Assembly (NCBI GenBank): GCA_950295325.1
Contig: OX485804.1
Span: forward strand, 62,402,533 to 62,466,532
Direction: 5' to 3'
Length of the DNA: 64,000 bases
DNA from: Polytrichum commune
Taxonomy: Eukaryota > Streptophyta > Polytrichopsida > Polytrichales > Polytrichaceae
The translations under genes were made by a program, and so were the position numbers. A model generated the notes under the pieces. That model did no database searches and had not been told where the DNA came from. It saw nothing but the letters and a program-made list of their open reading frames with translations. Of this stretch, positions 1-33,900 are shown piece by piece (position 1 is the stretch's first letter; every line of letters starts with the position of its first letter).

Positions 1-440
1 GCACCCTATGGTAGCATGAAGTTTGGAGGCTTCTTTTACTTACTTTCATTAACAACCTAAAGTTTGAGATGGCATGTGCCTTCTGTGATGAATTCCGAAG
101 TGTACAACTACAAAAGTTTCAACCATGGTTTTGAACATTTTCCAAACACATACATTCTAAAATTTGGATTTTGATATTAAGGTTGAATCGAACATGTTTT
201 TCACATTTGTAGTAGTTGTGGCTGAATAAATGAGAGAAGTAGGGATAAGAACAGGAAGAGATAAACGCTTATTTGCACATGGGTTGGGTTTGTTTTGTTT
301 CATTTGAGATCTCTCCTCAATCAACCCTACCTATTAGTAACAAAATTTGGAAAAAAGCTATGAACCACTTCTAAAGTACACATGTTCACACCACAACAAC
401 TTATAACCAAGTTCGGTCATCTTATGTGGGTTATTACCTA
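1..440. other. Intergenic DNA, no gene seen
   Basis: AT-rich sequence with no ORF of coding character and no repeat that I could match elsewhere in the window. It ends where the first terminal-inverted-repeat element begins. Confidence 0.5.
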
Positions 441-760
441 CTACACTAAATATTGTATTTAGTGTCATATGGTACTTTATGTCACCATAGCAACTTTTCT
501 AATGAAATTTATTATGAACAAGTTGACAAGTATTGTTGTGGATGATTGAAATTTGGATGACATCCATCCTAATTATTGAAAAAGCATTTTCTATATCCTA
601 ATGATTATGTAATGAAATATTGTCATGGATGATTGGAATTTGGATGAGAAATCACTTAGTAAGTGACATTAATTACAACATTGTAAAACTACAAGGAATG
701 ACAAAGAATGTTACATTTACATTTGGTGTTGGCTGCCATTAGATACAATATTTAGTGTAG
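441..760. mobile_element. MITE with CTACACTAAAT terminal inverted repeats, copy 1
   Basis: The element opens with CTACACTAAATATTGTAT and closes with the exact reverse complement, giving perfect 18-bp terminal inverted repeats around 320 bp of non-coding DNA. The trinucleotide CTA stands directly outside both ends (438-440 and 761-763), which fits a 3-bp target duplication. The CACTA core and 3-bp duplication suggest a non-autonomous CACTA-type element, but the short length and the extra CTA outside the core leave the superfamily open. A relative with similar interior lies at 48200-48573. A third element with the same tips but another interior lies in a BEACH-gene intron at 15781-16098. Confidence 0.82.
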
Positions 761-3634
761 CTACTCACACTTTGTCAGTATAATTATCTATAAAGTTACC
801 GCCTGGCAAAAAATATGGGCTTTGCTTTGCACACATTCGCATTTGCTATTTTCTAAGACCCAAGTTGTTGTTGGAGAGAGCAAATTATTGTATACGAGCA
901 TACCTCTCATTCATCCAACATAAAAGCCCTGAAATAGTATGTAGTCCCAAAGCTATTTGTAAAGAGTTAAATTGACACTAGAGTTAGTTTTAAATATCAT
1001 GAATTAGTCTACACGAGATCATTTGAGATGAACCAACATCAAACATATGGGGGATCAAGTTTTTAGTTAAATGGATGAGACATATGGTTGTATCCATTTA
1101 TGAAAATGATTCTTCAGAGTGAACATGAAGGGGACAGTTTTCACTACTCCCCCCCCCCACCAAACATGATAGATATTAATATTCAAATAAGAAATTTATA
1201 AATGGTCCCAATATTCAAAGTTAAATATAAAAATATTTGACAATACAAATCATAAATCATAAATAAATGTACTAGTGTATTTGATTTTCTTTTTTGGTGC
1301 GTAAACCATATATCGTTGTCAATGGTTGGGTGGAGCATCATGGAGCTTGTAATCGATTTGATACCAAATCTAGTGTCTATAAGGATTACTTGTACACTAA
1401 GGATGGTGCACTTTTAATTTTAGGAGTTTTTGAAAATTTCAAAGAATTTTACCCGCTTATTTTGGGTCACCCTCATGACATTACTCAACGATGTAGCCCC
1501 TCAAAATATAACAGTAGATGTTGGGAGCCCACTCTAAATCTGAGTCTTCATGTGCAACTTTTTGAGCATCCAACTGTTATATTATGAGGGTTAATCGAAT
1601 GAAAGATGAATGATGAGTAATGTTATGCTTGCAATTTGAACAAAACTCAACATGAGTCATGCTCATTCTACATGAGCAAATTGTCAAATGGGGTTTGATT
1701 ACCAAACCATGGTTTGTATAAGTATTAATTATCTTTGGGCCAACCAACGACAATCAGTCAATTTCCCAGTGTCGCAACTTTATAGTGGGATCCCTAGATG
1801 AAATCTTAATGACCTATAGTAGATGCATCTACTCCCAATCAGGACCCCATCGGCAATCTATAGGGTAAAGGAATTTCAATTAGGCTGAGATTGAATTTTG
1901 ATCAGACTGGAACCAATAGTGTCATGACACATGTCCTAGTTTTGAGTGCTTAAGTGAGGAGGAATGCGTGGTTATGGCATGTACTAGACATTGGTAAAAT
2001 TGGTAGCTTTTGGCTTCAAAAATTCATAATAATTTCACTTGAAGGAATAAAATTACCAATTTTTTTCAATCCTCCTAATTTCTATCTTCTTACACGGGAA
2101 AATTTTGCACTGCCGTATATTTTTCCAAATCTGGTGCAACGTCTCTTAAGTGATCAATCATGGGTGAATCTACCCTACATCTAGGCAAGGAACCAAGCTT
2201 ATAAATTTGCAAAATAGCCAGTTCCTTGCCCCTTATAGCAAAGGGAGTCGCCAAACTAGCTTGGTTAATGTTTATGTCAAAGACCTTGATATTAATCTAG
2301 TGAAAGGGATTTTATGATGTCTTCAATCATCATAACAATATTCAGCCATGTGGGTCAGTTTCATGACCTTGGAATACGTCGATTATATTTTGTGGCCCCT
2401 CAAACAAAATGGGAATAGTCATTTACTATTCATACATTTAGGCTAAACCTGGTAATTTGGGTGGAGTTATACTCCCATCACTATGTGAAGGAATTATTGT
2501 TCATTCAAGTATTATTCCCTGTAATTACCATTCATAACAACACTATCATAAAATATTCCGACACTATTCACAATATTCTTACTATTCATATTGACACTAC
2601 TCATTATTCGTACCGGTGTTAGTTTCTTCATGTTTTCTAAGTAACTTCCCATAAGGGTAAGACAGTGAGACCCATGTCACATGCTAAACATAAAACGGAA
2701 TTAAACCATGAAGCTGAATAATGTTATGGCAAATCTATAGAGGGCCAAGTTTTAATGTTGGATGGATAAGAGGTATACTCTTATGCAACAATTCCCTCTC
2801 GGTCATGTTTTGCATCTCTACAGACTATCCAACCAAGTGAGTGTGTTGGTTGTTTTCCCCTCCATCCACATAAGTGGGCCTCACGTGGGCCTAAAACAAA
2901 CACATTTCTTCATAAGCCTATTTCTCCTAGGATGTGAAACATGCGATAGAATGAGATGATAGCAAATCCAAAATGAGGATGTAGCCAACTCTCACAATAT
3001 ATTTGGAGTTCATTTGAATATCGTACATGAAAGTGAAGATCATACATTTCACTTGAATAGAGTAATTAATAATTATTTAAGCCTGTAGTCCATGCTAATT
3101 TGATGTTTGTTCTTAGATTTACACCCTAATCATACAACACTTAAATATAGAGGTCCAATTAAGGCTATCGACCAAAGTATGTTTTCTTACCTTATACAAT
3201 AACAAGTTTTTTGTGGTTTAATTTTTCAACTATTGTTTTGTAGGCTACAAATTACTAGAAGTCAATAGGACTAGAGATGAGATTGCACAAGCATTTACAC
3301 CAACACAAAGGCATATGAATAATGCTTGGAGTGAGATGATCCCATGCTCTCCTTACTTCGCCTTTTATTGCATTTCTTTTTTTCTTTGGTTCATACAAAC
3401 AATATGGGATAACTCTTATCCCTCTTCGGACTAGCGTTGTGGCCTTATTCTAAGCTTATTGTTTCTCATGCCCCTTTCATTACACTTTTCTTGACTACGA
3501 GCAATCTAATGCTCTTCCTTCTACACAAATTTGGTGATAATTCACGAATTATTCCTTTGCTCCTTACCTTTGTGAGGAGACCTTGTGAATATTCACTTTA
3601 AGTTGTCTTGCAAGAAATTGTGTTGTACTTGCAT
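761..3634. other. Intergenic DNA with short repeat-derived ORFs
   Basis: There is no recognisable gene. A 97-codon open frame at about 1294-1587 (plus) has no ATG at its start and no family I know. A C-rich tract lies at 1148-1157. A dispersed repeat occupies 1875-2180. A segment near 2955-3060 resembles 49977-50060. The rest is AT-rich spacer. Confidence 0.5.
1875..2180. repeat. Dispersed repeat with partner pieces at 39.57-39.68 and 41.11-41.21 kb
   Basis: About 135 bp from 1875, including the word ATGACACATGTCCTAGTTTT, recurs at 39565-39680 with scattered changes and a small deletion. About 85 bp at 2095-2180, including CTGGTGCAA and TAAGTGATC, recurs at 41110-41205. The two partner pieces are in the same order but 1.4 kb apart, so one copy has been interrupted or the other deleted. 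The repeat type is unknown; I saw no terminal structure. Confidence 0.65.
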
Positions 3635-5256
3635 CACGGGGAGGTCACTTAGTGCATTTTAAAAACGACGTGCGGCATAATATAGGGAGGATTAAAATCA
3701 TTTGACATAAAAATTATAAAATAATTCCAAATAATGAAGGGTCCATTAAAAGTACATAAGCCCATTACAAGTAAAATAGATAGGTATAAAATATGGGCCA
3801 TTCCCGTTTAGTAAAAATAATATAGGGGCTGGAAATAAGGATCTTAGGATGTATGTTTAGTAGAATCAATTTTGTACGCATGCCTCACGAGGGATGGATG
3901 AAAAATTACTCATCATTCACCCAAAAATGGATGAAATTGGAAGCCTAACTCTATGCCCGACTTCTCTTGGTGGTTTTTCTCCCCTTCTCTTTTGAAACTC
4001 TTCAACCCGATTGTAGGGCGCCCGTTTGTGCACAACATTTGAGCCTCACCGTTGTGTTTAGGGTTTAGGATTGCTTGTCGTCATCCTTTTCTCCAATCTT
4101 GTGTAGAGTTTTTTAGTCAGGCACGGGTAGGTCACTTAGTGCATTTTAAAAACGACGTGCGGCATAATATAGAGAGGATTAAAATCATTTGAAATAAAAA
4201 TTATAAAGGAATTCCAAATAATGAAGGGGCCATTAAATGTAGACAATCCCATTATAAGTAAGTTAGTGGACATAAAATGTGGGCCATTATTTTTTGTAAA
4301 ATTAATATAGGGGTTGAAGATAAGGATCCTAGAAGGTATGTTTAGTATGTTTGCTATGGTCTCCTATGTGTTTTCTTCATAACTTTGTTTGCAATGATAT
4401 TACTGTTTGCACCCTTCTTTGTTTCCATGGTTTCCCTTAACACTCGTCAATGCGTTAGGAAGTAGATTAGCTTTTATTACTTAAAAGGAATATAGAGTAC
4501 AAAAAATTGCAGTGACTTGGACAATATAAGTAATGGAAGGGTGCAAACAAATGGGCCATTTTTGAAATTTAAGTAATTATAGGGAGGCTTTAATTCAACC
4601 CTTGAAGGTAAATAGCCCCAAAACAAAAAACCCCCAGCCGCACGTGGTGCACAAAAATGCCTTAGAGTGACCTACCCGTGTAGTCAGGCTGCGTGATCTG
4701 ATGCGGAAACCTTGAAGAGCAGGTTTGAAACGATCCACAGAGATTAGTGGTCATTGAGTGTCGTGGTTATTCTGATTGTTAGTAAGTTTCTACTCCCGAG
4801 CTTTGCATGAACTAAGCATAGCGCAGGCAGAGAGTACCAATATCGCGTTGCTTGTTGTCCTCCTATTCTCCAATCTTGTGTCGATATTTTCACTAGGCTG
4901 AATTTTATGATGCGAAAGCTCGTTTGCCTCGCCCTCCCACTTTTTTAAAGGAGAGTAGTGATTACCTTCAATACTTGAGTTTGCGCTTTTTGGCCCTTCA
5001 ATCACTGACGCCCTGGCCCTCCCTCTCATCAGTCCCTCTCCTTTTAGTTTTTTTAATTAAAAGGAATATAGACTACAAAAAATTTCAATGACATGGGCAT
5101 TATAAGTAATGGTAGGGTACAAAAAAATAGGCCATTTTAGAATATTATGTAATTATAGGGAGCTTTTAATTCGTGCCTTGGAGGTAAATAGCCCCTAAAC
5201 AAATACCCCTCCGCCGCACGTGGTACACAAAAATCCTACTGAGTGACCTCCCCGTG
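3635..5256. mobile_element. hAT-like non-autonomous element, outer host copy
   Basis: The ends are inverted repeats of about 43 bp starting CACGGGGAGGTCACT, and ACTTGCAT is duplicated exactly on both sides (3627-3634 and 5257-5264). An 8-bp duplication is typical of the hAT superfamily. The terminal 200-230 bp on each side match those of the element inserted within it. Between them lies DNA not found in the inner copy, including a degenerate internal duplication of about 75 bp sharing TTCTCCAATCTTGTGT (near 4075 and 4840). Without the nested insertion the element is about 1055 bp. It has no transposase and would depend on one elsewhere. Confidence 0.86.
4122..4680. mobile_element. hAT-like MITE nested inside the larger copy
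   Basis: This 559-bp element has inverted termini beginning CACGGGTAGGTCACT, with similarity over about 43 bp, and a perfect 8-bp duplication TAGTCAGG on each side (4114-4121 and 4681-4688). It sits in the unique middle of the 3635-5256 element. Its left end (4122-4347) matches 3635-3867 and its right end (4480-4680) matches 5050-5256, so the two belong to one family. The nesting gives the order of events: the outer element landed first. Confidence 0.88.
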
Positions 5257-5694
5257 ACTTGCATGCATGTGTATACTTGATGAATATACACAACCAAATT
5301 TCAAGGTCTACTTCACCTCAACATTTAAGGAATCATAATTTGAGAGTAGTCATTCTACCTATTGCATTTAGATGCTTATGTTCAGCCTCAAGTTGGATTG
5401 TCTTGAGCTCATTTCTATCTCCACCAATGGATATAAATTCTATGTTCCATGGAGTTCGATTCTATGTTTTTAATCTTCAAATTGTCATATTAAATTGTCA
5501 ACAAATATACAACAAGATGCATGACATCAAAGACCATATGCGAATATTGAATTAGGAGCACATTGAATCGATTACATTTGTTAGTCCCCTTCTCATGACT
5601 CTTTATATTTACATGTATCATCATAGGAATAATTTGGTCTTATTATTATAGCTCCAATCAGAATAATGTCATTTCTTGAGTAAACACCATCAGC
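5257..5694. other. Spacer between transposon and coiled-coil remnant
   Basis: A 98-codon plus-strand frame at 5259-5555 starts within the transposon target duplication and resembles no family I know. The minus strand could carry further decayed coiled-coil sequence, but no frame is clear. I call nothing here. Confidence 0.4.
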
Positions 5695-8600
5695 TTATTT
5701 GCAAATTGTGGTGACATGCGGTCGCCAATCTTTGAACCTCTTTTGGAAATGAAACCTTCTTTGTGCACTCATCTTCCCTTGGGACAAATGTTCCCCTCCA
5801 TAAAGACCTTTGGTTGTGTTTTTGCCAACTTTTTGCTTCCAATTTTGAAGCTTTTCTTCAATTCCATTCATTGAAGACACTACACTAGTTTGCAAGTGTT
5901 TTCTTTGTTTAATGGCAATGGTTGCCATTTCTTTTATAATCACAAAATTCCTCTTGCAATTCTACCAATGATGTTTCATGAGCGATCTTCATATACCTCT
6001 TGTCGTCAACCATAGTTGCAACTTTCCCTTTCCATGCATCGATTTCCATGTGAAAATATTTTACTTCGTGTGCAAGTTGTAGTTTGTGCGCATCTTGGTT
6101 TTCTCTTACCATTTTTCGGACTTCCACACCTTATGTAATGCCTTCATCAAAACGCCAATTTTACCAATAATTCTTTCCTCTTCATCTTCAAGCTTTGTTG
6201 CTTTGCTTTTCCAATCCTTCAATTCAACTCTTAAATATGCAATGTGGTTTTGTAATCCATCCCATTTACATTGAATATCCCTAGAAGCACAAGGAGTTTT
6301 CCCTTTCCACTCTTGAAGGTCTTCATGCAACATATATAATGCAACATTGAATAAAATCAACCAATTTCGCTTCATGGGTGTTTGATTGCTCACCCAAGTT
6401 CACTTTATCTTGTAGTGGTTGCAAAGCACACTCAAGGTCCACATTCATTTCCACACCAAGTTCTTGTACAATTGACATTGCATTATTTTTCCACCCTTCC
6501 ATTTCAATTTGGAGGCTTTGGATGGCACTTTCAAGTTGCTCCCTCACCTACCTACCATTTTGAGCAACTATTTTTGCTTTTTCTTCCATCCTTCAGGCTC
6601 AATTTGAAGATGTTGGATTACAATTTCAAGTTGTAAATTCTCAACCTGCACATGTTTTGATTTCCCTCTTGGACGTCAAACATTCCAATTCAATTATCTT
6701 TGTCGAGCAATTGAGATTTTTTTTCACAATGGATAACCCTTCAATGAAAGACAATGTTTTTATCTTTCCATTCATCTAGCTCTAGGTAGACATTCTACAA
6801 TGCTTGCACGTGCAAGGTCACATTATCAACCTCTCAACTTAATTCAAAATTTACACACGTTAAAATTTGTTGGACCTTTAGCAATTCTTGTTGAATCCTC
6901 TCTAATTGGCTCTCTACAACCACTAGCTTCTTTGCTACATGCTCCCTCTCATATTCTTTTGCAACCATTGCATCTTTCGACACATATGGCTCATCTTGTA
7001 CCATTATCAAAGTGGATTGTAGCTTCAAAGTTAACATGCGTGCTCATCCATTGTGGTGGAGGTCAACTCGAGCTCATTGGTCAAGTTGGATATTAGTATT
7101 TGTGCCTCTCCGGATTGACTAGAAATCTCATGTAGTTGTTCAATTTGTCCTCTATAGTGGTTTGTGTTTTGGTCCTTTGACACAAACTCTCTACGAGCAA
7201 AGTCTAGAGTTTTTTCCAACCTCTCGACCTTGTCATCTAGTTTTGCTTGATGAAGTTCCAGATCTAGTAATTGATCGTTTATTGTCATCATAGAGCTTTC
7301 CAATTCTTCTTTTGCATCATCTTGGCTATGTAGTTCTTACAACAATTGAGCTTGGTCAATTTTTGATTGCTCAACCACTCTAGTTTGTGTTTCTCAATTT
7401 GGTTTGGCATACGTAAGTTTGATTTCCATGGCTTCAACATATTTTTCCATTATGGCCATGGTTTCTAAGAAGATATTAAATTTATCTTTATATTGAACAT
7501 GATCTACTTTTTCATCCCTAGGCTTTGTTCAAAGCTTTCCAGTTTGGATTGTGTTGACAATAGCTCCTCATATAGCTCGTCATAAAAAGATATCACATTC
7601 CCAATTTGATCATTATCGGAGTTTTTTTGGTTGCAAATGTTGGGACTTCTTAGGAATATGTTTTGTTTTAGTTTGGCCTGCATTTGATGCTTCCTTTGTG
7701 CTCTTTAAACCATGGGGGAAGGGATCCATGCTTAATTCTCTAGAAGAGTCTCCATGTTCATGCTTTGTTATTTGTTTTTCAAGTTCTCAATGGCCTCCTC
7801 CATGTTGTTATTCACTGTGGTTGCACATTGTGCTTGAGACCTTAACTCCACACGTGCAACATCTTTCATTTCCAAATTAGTCCTAAGGTTGTGCCACTCC
7901 AGTTCAAGGTCAATCTCTCGAACGTTCCACCCATTTACGCCTTTCTTCTAATCATTCATTATGGGTGTTAGGGTGTCAATTTCTAATTGTTTGGCATCAT
8001 TAGATTGCATGATTGTGTCTATGTACAACTCTACATCTTCAATCTCTCTTTCTTTGTCTCTCAAGTGCCTTTTGAGGATTGATATCCGCTCTTGCAAAAA
8101 TGACTTCCTCACATTCATTTTGCACTAGATTTTGCTTGGCTCTTATAATTTTTGTAGCGAGTCGTTGCACAACCCACTCTGAGGCTGCCACTTTCTCCTC
8201 GCTATCGTTAATTGAATGATTGGAGATGCTTTCTTCTATCGCATTATTGTTTTCAACATGATGACCATTTTCATGTTCTTCTCCTCTTAGTTGATGAGGG
8301 TCAACATGTATATCTTCTCGTACATTGAGAAAAGACCTTGCTCTTTCTATTTCAATGTCAAGTGCTTGCAATTGTCCTTTATAAACCAAACATGCATGGT
8401 TCACACTATTGTCAATCTCTTTGTTATCTTGTATAATTGTTGTGTTCCTTGCAACCTCAAAAGTTTCTATTACCTCATCAACAAGAGGTATTCTTTGCTC
8501 AAAGGATTCTTCCTAGAATGTCTTATCTTCAACATTCAAATGTTTCAATGCTCCAACACCGTGAAACTCCACCTCCTCTAGGATCACTATATTCGTTAAT

Positions 8601-8922
8601 TTGAGACTTTCTCTTGTCTCAATTAATATATGGACCACAACAACATGGTCTAATGTTTGGGTCGTCCTACCTAAACCATCTTGATATGAGTTCTTAATTG
8701 GGTTCTTGATATGAACACCCGCTTCAAAGTATTTGCATCTTACAACATTCTCCAATATCTGTGTAATTTTATCCATGTTCTTATATTTGTAATTGTCTCA
8801 AAATGCCAAAAAAGTCCCAAATTAACGAATATAGTGATTAGGTTGTTTTCTTTTGTAGTCACACATTGATTCAAATGTGGTAATAAATGATTGGTCTCAT
8901 CACAAACATTCTCAATTATCAA
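5695..8922 (-). pseudogene. Decayed coiled-coil gene(s) with recurring W-K motif
   Basis: The minus strand carries a chain of open frames of 60-121 codons that overlap out of phase (for example at 5909-5943, 6106-6127 and 6323-6393), as expected from frameshifts in one ancestral frame. The peptides are rich in E, K, L and Q with heptad-like spacing. Between 5.7 and 6.6 kb a short motif of the type L-x-x-W-K-x-K recurs at intervals of roughly 90-100 bp or multiples of it (LQNWKQK, IDAWKGK, LKDWKSK, LQEWKGK, MEGWKNN). Further coiled-coil pieces lie at 6834-7303 and 8039-8404. I do not recognise the family. Transposon-derived structural protein or a dead host gene are both possible. The many frame breaks make a working gene unlikely. 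Confidence 0.5.
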
Positions 8923-9944
8923 TTGACACCTTTCACAATTTTGTTGTTGCTATATCCATGTCAAAGTTTTCGTCAAGCAAGTCATGGTTTATGTCCTCTT
9001 GGTGGACATGCTCATGATTAGGATCCTTCCCTTTGGATACCCTCGCCACTAACTTCCCTTCCAATATGGCATTGGCTTTTGTCTTTGTCGATTATGCGCG
9101 TTTCAACTATCTCCAACTCCACATGTGCCTAACATAATGAAGACATAATTGTAATCAATTTGAACACTTAAGTGTTATCCCAAATTTCTAAATGTATTGG
9201 CTCCCTCCCATAAACATTATCTTTGATAGTCTATTCTTCGCACATGATGGTCTCACTATTTTCTTCAAACATGTCATGAAAAAAATATTGTAATCTCTCA
9301 TGTCAAAATGGTAAGGGTGCTAAGTAGGTATACTTAGAAACTTGGGATAGGATAAATTAATCTATCATTTTGCAATATCACTATTGGCTTCATAAATGGA
9401 AGCTCCTAAATATAAACCTATAGTAAGCTTCTCATATTGCTCATTCAATGAAAGGAAATGCTTATTCTTCTCACTCAGCCTCACTATTGTAACATAATTC
9501 TCATGCTCTTTATCAAAGTTTGTTGTGCATTTTTTTTTGTAAAACATGTTGATCGCCTTGATATTAAGTGAGAAATTCATATGACATATGTACTCTTGAC
9601 CATCCTCATTATACCCTCACCATGAGGCCAATGTTGTGGATAAGTTCTTCAAAAATTCATGGTTGTAATCTACACAATATTCACAAAAAATGTTGTTTAA
9701 GATTTACCACATCTAATGCCTTGTGCAAAAAAATACCTTGAGCTTGATTTCAAACCCTAAATAACACGCTGAAGATACATCTTGTGCTTCATAGGTGACA
9801 GAATTGAGATATAAGATCATCATTTTTGCCATGCAACAAATGGGAAAATTGGCTCAATCCCCACTCACTTTCATCCTCAAGTTCACAAGAGAAGATGAGG
9901 CTCCTCTACACAAATGCACTCAAGTCCAAACCATGATATCCTTA
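8923..9944. other. Spacer with possible further remnant
   Basis: A 71-codon minus-strand frame at 9365-9580 has weak coiled-coil character and may be part of the neighbouring wreckage. I saw no splice structure or recognisable domain. Confidence 0.35.
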
Positions 9945-10400
9945 TTAGTGAGTCCTATGGTTTGATTTCCAACTACTATTTTGGTTGTTACATAAGAAGC
10001 AAAGTGAATCATATTGGTGCTCCGCGCTCATACAAAAAGAACCATCGAGCTCCGCTTGGAAGAAATTATGACAACTTGAGAAAAAAAAAAGCTTGTCATA
10101 TCCATAGATCGCAAAACCTACCTGAAGTTCTTTCTTTTGTACTTCCATTTTTCTCAAAATATTATTCAATGGCTTGTGCTCCTTGGCTGATGCCTTCGCA
10201 TCTTTCAAGCTACAAGTCTTCCTTTGGTTCTGAATAACAGGCTGAGCATCTTCAAGATCAACTTGCAATAGTTGGTCCTTCATCAATTCCGTCTCATTCC
10301 ATCTTTCCACTTTGTGAATATTCTTGAGCAATGCCAAAACCTCAAATTCGGTCAAAGGCTTCTTGTTTCCATGCTTTCATAATCTCTCATCCCTGGCAAG
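9945..10400 (-). pseudogene. Unrecognised gene fragment ending at a strong 5' splice site
   Basis: From about 10383 down to 10121 the minus strand reads a charged, helix-like peptide of about 87 residues (containing TEFEVLALLKNIHKVERWNE and CSLKDAKASAKEHKPLNNIL). At its end the DNA reads CTTCAG/GTAGGT, a strong plant donor, and coding character stops there. This looks like a genuine exon. Upstream in the same frame there is an in-frame TGA just before the segment, no convincing acceptor, and no ATG near the start, so the gene looks broken or its first part was not found. I do not recognise the family. It lies next to, and on the same strand as, the coiled-coil remnants and could be their 5' end. 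Confidence 0.4.
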
Positions 10401-10599
10401 TGACCTATTCCCACCACCATCTCATAGTAGCTCCAGAATTTGCTGTTGTGACTATTTCTGGGAGTCTTGTAAATTCTTGCATTATTGTTCTTTAATCTTA
10501 AGTTGGGCCGAAACAAGCTCCAGAGAAACTGGAGTATCCAAAATCTCACTCGCCATCGGTACCATAAATTTCAAAGGTCATGTATATCAGTAACATGTG

Positions 10600-12049
10600 C
10601 TCGCCTCACCTACATGTGTTTCGCCTTTCAACATAATCATTCGCATAACTTAACCCTAATTCTTATCCCACATTAAGACAGAATCTGTCGCCTGCCCTTT
10701 TCTGAAGGGTAATCTACTAAACTTGGTGATTGTGATCTATTAACCCTGAGTTGGAAATGCACCATGTTACATTTTACAGTCTCACATCAATTTTGCAAAT
10801 AGCATTGGCAGAGGATTATCCAAAATGATGTGAGGTACAGAGCAGAATACAAAAAGTCAAGAATACTTTAGTTACAGTGAAAGCGAGTTACTCCAATTAG
10901 TTTGATGTTGCTGATTACACACCCACAAAGAATCCCTTCCATTTTTTAAGCACGATGCAGGAGCATGACATCAGGAAATTTGAAAATAAGGAGATATCCA
11001 GAGGGGGAGATTGGAGGAAGAAAGAGGGGAGGGAACAGAAGCAGTTTGATAACCTTGTGGTCCAAACTTATTTCCAAACACATCATGGTATCCAAACTTA
11101 TTTCCTATGCAAGGCTAGAGATGAATAGCATTATACATAAGATTCACATACAGAAAGCACATGGAATGGATTCCGATAAAGGACTTTATTTTACCAATTA
11201 GCTCAATCACTCAACCAAGTGACTACCAACCATATAATTACTCTACACAAGGATTGCCATCCCTGAAGCTAATTTTTCTGTTCAAGAATCATTGACCTAC
11301 CTGCATTCCAGATGTTTCATCTGGAACCTGTTTCTAATCTGACAGAAGCCCACCTTGATCATGTACCCATTTGAGAAACCTGAACAAATCTACAGCAAAT
11401 CCCTTTCTCCTACTTGGGTTTCAGCTACATAAGCCTACTAGACTTCAAGCTAATTGTTGTTGAGGTATACCTGGCAAAGCTCTATACTGTACCGGCCAGA
11501 TTTTTCTCATCTACCTCAACCAACTGTTGTGAAGGAAAGGTGCAACTAAAAATGTTTGATGATGATCTGCAAATGAAGTTCTTTACCTTGACAAAATTGT
11601 TTGAACCATATGACAGGCTCTTTTAAGGGGTTTACACAAAATGAAGATGGGTTGTACCTATACTATGACTGTATCCCTGCAGCTGTACCTCCCTCCTGAC
11701 CAAAGTGAACCATGTGATCCATCACCTTCATGCTAAGCTGCCACATTCACAACACCAATCAACATCAATGGTAGGTTCACAATATACCTAATTAGGGCAC
11801 ACTTGCATGTGCCGGCAAAGTCGGTGAAAAGCAGTAGATGGGAAATTTTTTGACCCTCTGCACATGGAAGTGTATGCTAACTTTACCCAGAAAACAAATA
11901 GTCAACGGCCGGCACAATTGTAGGAGATAGTTGAAGTTTGAGACTGATCATTTCCAGAACTGAGAAATTGACTTTTTAACATCTTGAAATATGAAGTTCA
12001 ATCAATCAAGTCATGCAACATTCAAAATGAGAAGTGTGAGGACATCCAA
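10600..12049. other. Region downstream of the BEACH gene, likely including its 3' UTR
   Basis: No coding region is supported. The part next to 12050 should hold the 3' untranslated region of the minus-strand BEACH gene. I could not fix a polyadenylation site. Short plus-strand frames (for example 10965-11201 and 11414-11626) show no family features. Confidence 0.45.
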
Positions 12050-33430
<21,381 letters not shown>

Positions 33431-33900
33431 GGCTACAACTGATCACCAAATTCACCCCCGCGTCCACGGATCAATCACAAAAAAAAAACTCATCCATATC
33501 CAAAGAAATCTCAACACAAACCTCGAATCCATATCGGTCACATGATAATCTCCTCTGCCCCCTCATTTCCCGGGCCATTGGCGGTTTTGAGATCTCAAAA
33601 CCTCGCAAAACCTTGCAAACCCCATCACACTGCCAACAAACAACCACGGCGACAGCAATGCAGAGAAATCCGACATGCCAATCACATAAGAAGCGAGTGC
33701 ACAAACCTCCATCCTTCCCCTGGCCGATCTGCAACGGTGGAGCTGGCGTCGACGCGAAACGGCAGCGATTCCAGCGCGCTAGGGTTTGGGGATCGGTGCC
33801 ATTGCCCTATCAAATACTTGTGCTTACTGTAATGTGAAGAAGCTTGGTAAACGATTTGTTACCAAAGAGTGTGAAGCCTAGACGAGGAGGAAGACATGAA
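33431..33900 (-). promoter_or_regulatory. 5' UTR and likely core promoter of BCHC
   Basis: Directly upstream of the BCHC start. An in-frame TGA 15 bases before the ATG and a C-rich plus strand (purine-rich on the gene strand) fit untranslated leader. GC content drops beyond about 33900. The transcription start is not visible, and open frames here show no family similarity. A leader intron is possible. Confidence 0.4.

Noticed and set aside
5695-10400. A single intact intron-containing coiled-coil gene
   Set aside because: Adjacent frames overlap and switch without splice signals at the switches, which indicates frameshifts rather than introns.
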